The notes below the pieces were generated by a model, which saw only the letters and a program-made list of their open reading frames with translations, searched no databases and was not told where the DNA came from. From a virus: a stretch of DNA of 35,505 nt. Shown here piece after piece: positions 30,113-35,505 of the stretch (its first letter is position 1; the number at the start of each line of letters is the position of its first letter). The stretch is from positions 1 to 35,505 of the IMG/VR virus record IMGVR_UViG_3300035490_000021. The stretch is one strand, 5' to 3'. The position numbers were made by a program, and so were the translations under genes.

Positions 30113-32107
30113 TTAAATAAAGTCTGTCACCTTAAACTTATCCCCCAACCGCAAGTCTCGCACCGTTCTATCCTTCGGAGGGTTAAGATAGCCGCCTGTC
30201 CTAATCCTATACCCCGGACTCCCCGGCGGGGCATTCTCAATGCCGTCCAAACTATTTTTCACTTGCGGTTTCGGCTCTTCGATTTCATGTTCTGATCCCG
30301 CCCAACAAGCGAGTGCGTCTGCGATAACTCTGTCGCCGTGTGCCGATTTCGCAGCTTCGCTTTCTTCTGTGAGGGAAGATGGTTCTATACTACCCGTCTC
30401 ACTCACAATATAATCGGCGGCCTCTTCTATTGCTTTTACGCTTGGATTAACAAAATGTCCCACAGCGTATTCGCGGCGAAGATTCCCAAGCATCAACGCT
30501 TTCTTACTCCGCGACGATGACCAACCGAGATTGGCAGTTACCTTGTCGATGTCCCGATTTGTAGTTGTAGCACGATAAATTTCGGGGTAAGAATAGATGC
30601 GAGATAATTGCCGCAACAAATCGAAACCGGGATTACCGTTCGCCTCCGGTACAACTAAAGGCCGCGTCGATCCCGATCCAAACCACAATGCCGCAGCAGC
30701 AATTTGTTTTGCGAAAGAATGAGGCGGTGTTCGGGAATCCGCGAATTCCGCAACTTTGTGACGCGTGCGTTTATTAATGACTGAGATAACAGAGTTAGAC
30801 GCACCCATTCCAAGTGACGTATCGCATCCGAATACCCAGAGATTCCCCGATCCATACAACTTATCATATTCTCCTTCTTTCGCATGTGGATTAGGATTTG
30901 GCGGAATAGTCCACAGGGACCACGGCCCCTTAGAATCTACCACAGCTTGTACCTTTGTCAAGTCTCTTCGTAAAATTATTTGTCGTATCTCTGACTCTGG
31001 CACATCTCTCTTAAACTCGATTCGCAATCTCAACAGAGGATCGCGGCCATAGGACTTCTTATGTTTGTCGAGGATCAATCCCTCAAAGAACGGTGTACCA
31101 GATTCCAGATAGTCAATATCTAGGTTCGAGGCAATATCGTTTGGGGATCGGATAGTGCATTGATGGGCATACCAAGATGAGGTAAGTTTCCACTTTCCAG
31201 GTGCGATTTCCACAGACGTTAAGTCGCTTGCTTTTTCGGGGGATAGCCACCAACCAAAAGTCTCGATTGGGATTTGGCCGCTAAATCTCACCTTTGCAAA
31301 GTAATTGGTCTTTCCCACGGGGGTGGACACAGGAAGTTTACACAATGTTACGTCTGTAGTCTGATCCCAGATAGATTTGAAATTCGGGTTTTTCGCAGCT
31401 TCGTCAAAATATACCGCGTCTCTGCGTTGACCCGTGAAGGCGAATTCAGCGGAAGCTCCGCCGTCGAGTCGGCATTTCCCGTCCAAGTTGAAGATATGTA
31501 ACCGTTTGCGGGCCAACCTTGGAAGCATCCATTGTGGAAGGTGCTGCAAACAGTAGTCAATTTTGCCCAATAAAGTTGCAGGATCGGAATTGACATGGAG
31601 CGGGTATCCTTTTACATCTCCCATTAAGGAGTCAACATCATCCTCAATTCGGGACAACAGACCAATTTCGCATCCCCTACGAAATAAGAAATGGTGGGTA
31701 AAGACATAGAGATACATCCAACTTGCCCCGATTTCGCGGGATTTCTCTAGGAGAAAGGAAGTACCTTTTAAGATGCTGTTATGAATTCTCTCCATCAATG
31801 CGATCTGACTTGGCCAAGGGATAAACGGTTCTAGCTTGCTATCTTTACTTACTGAAATTCCATCCACTCCCACTTCAAAAAACTTTCGTGTCCATCCGAA
31901 TAGCGACACCCACAGCACAGGCGAATCGGCACACATTTTAAGAATGGATGCCCGGAATCGCGGATCGGTTTCACAGCGTTCCAAGACAAATTTTCGCCGG
32001 GCTAGATTTTCCGTGCGGCCCATCGGGATTTCTAAACCACTCTTAGGATCGGTCCAGAATCTAGGCTGATGTGGGATTTCGATTTGGGGTTGGCTTTGGA
32101 ATTCCAA
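30113..32107 (-). CDS. terL: Terminase large subunit
   Basis: A 664-residue DNA-packaging motor. The ATPase domain has EKSREIGASW (about 121-130, Walker A variant K-x-R-x2-G-x-S/T) and DAVYFDEA (about 230-237, Walker B plus catalytic Glu). The RNase H-like nuclease domain begins with NLWVFGCDTSLGMGASNSVI (about 422-441, Asp about 429). The start is a TTG at 32107 after AAAGGCACATAAAC, which overlaps the TerS-like gene by 47 nt; the first ATG is at residue 30. A TTG start and long overlap suggest translation coupled to the upstream gene. Confidence 0.9.
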   Translation of the reverse strand: MEFQSQPQIEIPHQPRFWTDPKSGLEIPMGRTENLARRKFVLERCETDPRFRASILKMCADSPVLWVSLFGWTRKFFEVGVDGISVSKDSKLEPFIPWPSQIALMERIHNSILKGTSFLLEKSREIGASWMYLYVFTHHFLFRRGCEIGLLSRIEDDVDSLMGDVKGYPLHVNSDPATLLGKIDYCLQHLPQWMLPRLARKRLHIFNLDGKCRLDGGASAEFAFTGQRRDAVYFDEAAKNPNFKSIWDQTTDVTLCKLPVSTPVGKTNYFAKVRFSGQIPIETFGWWLSPEKASDLTSVEIAPGKWKLTSSWYAHQCTIRSPNDIASNLDIDYLESGTPFFEGLILDKHKKSYGRDPLLRLRIEFKRDVPESEIRQIILRRDLTKVQAVVDSKGPWSLWTIPPNPNPHAKEGEYDKLYGSGNLWVFGCDTSLGMGASNSVISVINKRTRHKVAEFADSRTPPHSFAKQIAAAALWFGSGSTRPLVVPEANGNPGFDLLRQLSRIYSYPEIYRATTTNRDIDKVTANLGWSSSRSKKALMLGNLRREYAVGHFVNPSVKAIEEAADYIVSETGSIEPSSLTEESEAAKSAHGDRVIADALACWAGSEHEIEEPKPQVKNSLDGIENAPPGSPGYRIRTGGYLNPPKDRTVRDLRLGDKFKVTDFI

Positions 32108-32483
32108 GTTTATGTGCCTTTAACTCCGCTCGCAACCGTTCTAATTGCTCTTTTGTAAGTTTCGGCGGATTAAGAATTTTCTTTGCGTACTCCGGGTCAT
32201 TTTCAATTTCTTTCACAACATCCACCCCCGCCACAGTGTTGGTATCCGCCGAAGTCGCGGGCCGTCCAAGTAGCCGGTCGAAGATTTCTTTTAGGGCGGA
32301 GGCTTGTTGATCGCTATATTCCCACTCTCCTGAATCGTTTACTCGGCCTCTGCCCGTTGCTTTTCTAACAAGATTGTGAGCAATTTGATCGGTTACACTC
32401 TTTGGTTTTAACCGAAAGAGCATATCTGCGTCTAAGGATAAATACTCCTCTAACTTTTCCCGGATTCGCTGGTTGAAATTCAT
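32061..32483 (-). CDS. Terminase small subunit-like protein
   Basis: A 140-residue protein upstream of and overlapping TerL. It is helical: an N-terminal NFNQRIREKLEEYLSLDADM, a second block LVRKATGRGRVNDSGEWEYS with a turn, and a charged C-terminal helix KLTKEQLERLRAELKAHKLG. Gene order and composition fit a small terminase, though I see no diagnostic motif. ATGA overlap with the upstream stop. Confidence 0.5.
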   Translation of the reverse strand: MNFNQRIREKLEEYLSLDADMLFRLKPKSVTDQIAHNLVRKATGRGRVNDSGEWEYSDQQASALKEIFDRLLGRPATSADTNTVAGVDVVKEIENDPEYAKKILNPPKLTKEQLERLRAELKAHKLGIPKPTPNRNPTSA

Positions 32484-32653
32484 CGGTGTTTTAGGCTGTA
32501 AGTCTCATATAACGTCCATAACACAGCAATCAATGTTGCCAAATGGGCGACGGCTGTAATAACTGCATGGAAAATCGTCCAGCGATTATTGTTTAGCATC
32601 AACTCACGATTAGTCATCGTGTGAGTTTGATTTGTTTTTATCCACAGTCGCAT
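32480..32653 (-). CDS. 57-aa single-TM protein (hypothetical)
   Basis: ATG in a TGATG overlap with the upstream stop (MRLWIKTNQTHTMTNRELML), followed by a hydrophobic segment (FHAVITAVAHLATLIAVLWTL) and a short charged tail. The stop overlaps the TerS-like start (ATGA). A later ATG at 32617 would also keep the TM segment. The role is unknown; small TM proteins near terminase genes are sometimes holins. Confidence 0.5.
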   Translation of the reverse strand: MRLWIKTNQTHTMTNRELMLNNNRWTIFHAVITAVAHLATLIAVLWTLYETYSLKHR

Positions 32654-33117
32654 CAGTATTGAGTATCCCCCAACGTCGAAATTCCCGGCGGTGTTTGAGT
32701 TGCCATCCAACCGGGCGGTGTAGTTCCGGGACCATGTTCAATGAATCCGCTACCCGCCAAATAAATCTGTGCGGTACTTGCCGCTCCAAGTGCAAGAACA
32801 CTCGGCAGTATGCCTTGCCCACCACAAATCGCATCTACGCTCTCTTCATGCCAATCTGCCGTTGCAGTATCAACCGCACCAAAACTAAGTAGGAGAGTTG
32901 AGGCAGTCACAGTGGTAGCACCCGCAGGAGCGTTAAGAATAACAACTTCACCCGCTGCTTCAACCGCTGTTCCATTCATTGTTTTGAGGGTGAGCCAGTC
33001 AGTCGGCAGAAAGATGTAGGGTTGATTGTTGGTGCCGGGGTAAAAAAGATTCAGAGATTGTGATGTTGATCCTGTGCTGCCAACAAAGGTATAGCGGATC
33101 GGTTTGCCGTGAGCCAT
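32653..33117 (-). CDS. Ser-Thr-rich tandem paralogue 1 (hypothetical virion-type protein)
   Basis: A 154-residue protein. It aligns along its length with the next gene upstream: GKPIRYTFVGSTGSTSQSLN vs GQPLRFAYVGTAGSTSQPFS, TASTLLLSFG vs TASTLLLALY, WHEESVDAICGGQGILPSVL vs WHEEGSEAVAPPQGIVPSII, and GFIEHGPGTTPPGWMAT vs GYVIHSPGTSVPSWMAT. The fold looks like a small beta protein. It contains about five Ser-Thr pairs. A tandem duplication at the start of the leftward operon. Confidence 0.6.
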   Translation of the reverse strand: MAHGKPIRYTFVGSTGSTSQSLNLFYPGTNNQPYIFLPTDWLTLKTMNGTAVEAAGEVVILNAPAGATTVTASTLLLSFGAVDTATADWHEESVDAICGGQGILPSVLALGAASTAQIYLAGSGFIEHGPGTTPPGWMATQTPPGISTLGDTQY

Positions 33118-33131
33118 AAAATCGCACTTTC

Positions 33132-33542
33132 TTACTTAGTTGCCATCCATGAGGGAACGGAAGTACCGGGGGAATGAATCACATACCCGGTGCCCGCCGC
33201 TACAAGAACGTTCGTGGAATCCAGAGTGTCTATTATAGACGGAACAATTCCTTGTGGGGGAGCCACGGCTTCGCTTCCTTCTTCATGCCAAAAACCGATT
33301 CCAGTACCGGGATACAAAGCCAACAACAATGTACTTGCAGTTATTTGAGCAGCCGTTATCCCTGTTGAGCTACAGATTGCTACCGAATATCCACTGGTTA
33401 TGGTCATCGAAGTAAGATAGAAAAAATCAGTGGACAAAGGCGTATAAGAATTATTCGACCCCGGAAGAAATACAGAGAATGGCTGGCTCGTTGATCCGGC
33501 AGTTCCTACATACGCAAATCTTAAAGGCTGACCGTTATTCAT
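33132..33542 (-). CDS. Ser-Thr-rich tandem paralogue 2 (hypothetical virion-type protein)
   Basis: A 136-residue protein and the first of the two tandem paralogues in transcription order; it is shorter by a C-terminal extension. The conserved WMATK end lines up with WMATQ in the other copy. It may be a small decoration or fibre protein, but that is inferred only from composition. Start at ATG 33542. Confidence 0.6.
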   Translation of the reverse strand: MNNGQPLRFAYVGTAGSTSQPFSVFLPGSNNSYTPLSTDFFYLTSMTITSGYSVAICSSTGITAAQITASTLLLALYPGTGIGFWHEEGSEAVAPPQGIVPSIIDTLDSTNVLVAAGTGYVIHSPGTSVPSWMATK

Positions 33543-33548
33543 ATAATA

Positions 33549-33737
33549 TTATTTCTCTTCAGATTCTAGGCTTGGATCACATAGTGTTTCCACAGGATTA
33601 TACGGAGCAGGGGGTAACGCTGCAATTTCTTGCTGTTCTTTGAAGCTCCGCTTGCGATAGCCCAACTGTTTCTCTCGTTTTTCTTCCTGTGACGAGAAAT
33701 CTTCGCGGAGGTTGAGCTTTCTAAAATGTTGATTCAC
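33549..33737 (-). CDS. 62-aa charged protein (hypothetical)
   Basis: GTG in a GTGA overlap with the upstream glycosyltransferase stop. The product HFRKLNLREDFSSQEEKREK continues with LGYRKRSFKEQQEIAALPPA and an acidic end. It is highly charged. Function unknown. Confidence 0.5.
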   Translation of the reverse strand: MNQHFRKLNLREDFSSQEEKREKQLGYRKRSFKEQQEIAALPPAPYNPVETLCDPSLESEEK

Positions 33738-34630
33738 ACAACACTCGCATCAATCTCTTCCTGCATTAATTTCTCTTCTCTCTGCAATTCCAATAGCACA
33801 AGTCGGGCATCGCCGCTGCCATATCCTATTGCTGATTTTCCGACTCCGGTAATCGTGCCGTCGAAGTTAGACTTCCATTTTTTGAGAAAAATTTCCACTC
33901 CGGCCAACCAGTCCGACTGCATGTAACTGCCGGTTGAGTTGTGTGAGATGTAAATATCAGTGCAGACAGCAGTACGCAATCCAGCGGTGTGGCAGTACAA
34001 GCTAAAATCCAGATCGTAAAAATGGAAGCCGGGATAACGAGTATCAAACTTAATTTTCTTCGCTTCATCCGCCCTCATAATCATGCAATAGCCGTCCATG
34101 ACTCGAATTCCTCTTACAAGTTTAGCTTGTCTCCCCCACACAGTTGTTTGACAAGGCCGCATTCCAGCAGCACGAATCATTGCCATTTCTGGTGTAATGA
34201 CTGTGCCTGGAGGATCGCTCGGATAGTTAACAACTCCCCCGTAACAACTTGGCAAGTGATCGAACCAGCGTGGACCTATTACGCGAGAAGCACCAGCGAA
34301 TCCCATTAAATCACATTTCGACATTCGTTCTAAAAGACGTTTACCACACACATAGTATGGCAAACTAATCGGCCAAGCGTCGTGGTGACTGAGGATTAGA
34401 TATTCAGTTTGACATTGTTCTAGGATTTGGTTGTATCCCTCTGCCATTGACTTTGCAGTAGCACAGAGAGTCGGCACTTCCTTCTGAAGATCGGATAATC
34501 CGCGTTGCCAGTGAAAAGTCGCTTCCCGTACACGTTCGGGTTGATGAGAACAGATGCCGAGAGAGAATGGAGGAAGAGAACCGGCGATTCGCATCCCGGT
34601 AGGAAGAGGAATTTTGTAGGGATCACTCAC
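33734..34630 (-). CDS. Glycosyltransferase-like protein (GT2/PF13712 type)
   Basis: A 298-residue protein with a GT-A-type layout. It has AEGYNQILEQCQTEYLILSH, then HDAWPISLPYY (about 75-90), with HHDAW at the nucleotide-sugar/metal position of 'glycosyltransferase like family' proteins. DGYCMIMRADEAKKIKFDTR and PGFHFYDLDFSLYCHTAGLR (about 185-220) are the acceptor-side signature of that family. It would add a sugar to a glycan or protein; target unknown. GTG start in a GTGA overlap. It is the second glycosyltransferase in the genome. Confidence 0.75.
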   Translation of the reverse strand: MSDPYKIPLPTGMRIAGSLPPFSLGICSHQPERVREATFHWQRGLSDLQKEVPTLCATAKSMAEGYNQILEQCQTEYLILSHHDAWPISLPYYVCGKRLLERMSKCDLMGFAGASRVIGPRWFDHLPSCYGGVVNYPSDPPGTVITPEMAMIRAAGMRPCQTTVWGRQAKLVRGIRVMDGYCMIMRADEAKKIKFDTRYPGFHFYDLDFSLYCHTAGLRTAVCTDIYISHNSTGSYMQSDWLAGVEIFLKKWKSNFDGTITGVGKSAIGYGSGDARLVLLELQREEKLMQEEIDASVV

Positions 34631-35121
34631 TTTTGTTCCTTCTGTTTCGTAAAAAATTTTAAGTGCCGTTCATCATCTTCATCCGTCCACACTTCGTCAC
34701 CATCATATCCCTCTGCATGTGTCCTGTCAAACTTGGCATCCAGCAGGCGAAATTCATCGGATACTGCGGGGGCTTCTTTCTCGTGATGTGGGAATGGGTC
34801 TAGTCCACGTTGTCTACAGTATTCTTTGTACTTGGTAAGTCGGGCATGTTGTTCAGGAGTTTGTGTATAAAGATTTTCAATCTGCCACGCACTCTCTTCT
34901 TCTAATCCCGGCGAAGTTATCCTTCGCGGAGGCGGTGAAAGTGTAGCAGTAACTGAATGTGGAACTAGAGAGCGTAGCTCAGGGCTATCCCCACTCAATT
35001 CCATTAAGGTTCTTCGTAGCAGTTCTAGCTTCTGAACAGTTATACAATACCGCCGTAATGCGGCATGGAACTGATAGCCGGGCGAGTGCCGGTACTTTCG
35101 CATAGCTTCATTGGTAGCCAT
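34627..35121 (-). CDS. First gene of the leftward operon (hypothetical)
   Basis: A 164-residue protein from ATG 35121 (MATNEAMRKYRHSPGYQFHA). It has a helical N-terminal half, a Pro-rich middle (ATLSPPPRRITSPGLEEES) and an acidic C-terminus (DGDEVWTDEDDERHLKFFTK). The frame is open to a GTG at 35145, but the proposed promoter's -10 box lies between that GTG and the ATG, so the ATG is preferred. The stop overlaps the GT gene start (GTGA). Function unknown. Confidence 0.6.
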   Translation of the reverse strand: MATNEAMRKYRHSPGYQFHAALRRYCITVQKLELLRRTLMELSGDSPELRSLVPHSVTATLSPPPRRITSPGLEEESAWQIENLYTQTPEQHARLTKYKEYCRQRGLDPFPHHEKEAPAVSDEFRLLDAKFDRTHAEGYDGDEVWTDEDDERHLKFFTKQKEQK

Positions 35122-35129
35122 TCTGTTGT

Positions 35130-35158
35130 ATTCTACGCCGATCACCCGTAGTCGTCAA
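35130..35158 (-). promoter_or_regulatory. Sigma-70-type promoter of the leftward operon (near-leaderless mRNA)
   Basis: On the minus strand, TTGACG (35158-35153), a 17-nt spacer and TAGAAT (35135-35130). Transcription would begin about 35123-35124, only 2-3 nt before the ATG at 35121, so the message would be nearly leaderless. Confidence 0.6.
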
Positions 35159-35505
35159 CCCCCAAATTTTGAGCCAAAATAACGTCCCCTACAGGTAGAT
35201 ACGGTAGTAGATCGTGGGTAGATAGTGTAGTAGATTTTTCCGTAATATGGGTAGGCTGTATGAGTTAATATACCCCTTAAATCTACAAATACACTACATC
35301 AGATATTTAGGCGGAACGTAGAAAGTTGGTAGATAGAATTTCAAAAAGTTGTGATGGTAGCTTAACCACCACCCCCTCCCATACGTCGATGGCAAGGGTT
35401 ACACCCCACCCCTTGTGGTTTACGGCGGGGAATACACAATGGGTGGCGTAGGCCATGATAGATAAACCCTATTAGGGTTATGATGATAGGGCCGCAAACC
35501 AGTAT
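35146..35505. other. 360-nt non-coding right end
   Basis: No ORF of convincing quality. It holds the promoter of the leftward operon, iteron-like direct repeats (35194-35235), an AT-rich stretch (35229-35300) with an inverted version of the repeat, and a C-rich/purine-poor segment (35369-35430). The layout (repeats, AT-rich block, next to a divergent boundary) is compatible with a replication origin or regulatory region. I see no tRNA. Confidence 0.4.
35194..35235 (+). repeat. 19-nt iteron-like direct repeat, two copies
   Basis: GGTAGATA-NN-GTAGTAGAT occurs at 35194-35212 and 35217-35235 (17 of 19 bases identical, centre spacing 23 nt). A partial third copy, GGTAGATAG, is at 35328-35336, and an inverted relative (AAATCTACAAATACACTAC) starts at about 35279. 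These could be binding sites for a replication initiator or a regulator. Confidence 0.6.

Overview
The window is most of the genome of a tailed double-stranded DNA phage (Caudoviricetes) from an unidentified bacterial host. The evidence is a contiguous set of terminase large subunit, P22/T7-type portal, scaffold, HK97-fold-like capsid protein, head-tail adaptor, nozzle/hub-like proteins and a 1183-residue internal virion-type protein. I see no tape-measure, sheath or tail-tube gene, which favours a short-tailed (podovirus-like) particle. No integrase, DNA polymerase, RNA polymerase or recognisable endolysin is visible. Genes are tightly packed, with many TAATG, ATGA, GTGA and TGATG couplings.

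Layout. Positions 1-5990 run rightward: the end of an unidentified gene, a small Zn-binding-type protein, a Sak4-like RecA-fold ATPase with an SSB/DUF669-like partner (recombination or replication), two nucleotide-pool proteins (dATP/dGTP diphosphohydrolase N-terminal type and DUF4406), a metallophosphoesterase, a GroES-like co-chaperonin, and several tiny membrane or coiled-coil proteins that could include lysis functions. Many of these start with the same translation signal, TAGGAGAAACAAATG. Everything from 35121 back to 5987 runs leftward. Read in transcription order it holds small genes and a glycosyltransferase, two tandem Ser/Thr-rich paralogues, TerS-like and TerL, portal, a cluster of small genes, scaffold, capsid protein and a capsid-adjacent protein. 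A clear terminator plus promoter follows. Then come a TylF-type O-methyltransferase, a GT2 glycosyltransferase, the adaptor, two nozzle/hub proteins, an HNH endonuclease, fibre/spike-like proteins, the large internal protein, and a primase-helicase (AEP primase fused to VapE). The two transcription units converge and overlap by 4 nt near 5990.

Most notable points. (1) The capsid gene and the gene after it have no ATG/GTG/TTG in front of their evident N-terminal coding sequence. Each is preceded by a start-less Endonuclease VII-like HNH fragment lying in frame with the upstream gene, and each carries a similar 5' motif with a near-cognate codon (ACG or ATT). (2) The tail/fibre-type proteins and the capsid-adjacent protein, but not the capsid, portal, terminase or replication proteins, are strongly enriched in the dipeptide Ser-Thr. 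The same genome carries two glycosyltransferases and a sugar-type O-methyltransferase, which suggests, without proving, glycosylated virion proteins. (3) The right end holds a promoter placed so that the first leftward mRNA would be almost leaderless, followed upstream by iteron-like direct repeats. All functional calls rest on reading motifs by eye; no database search was run.
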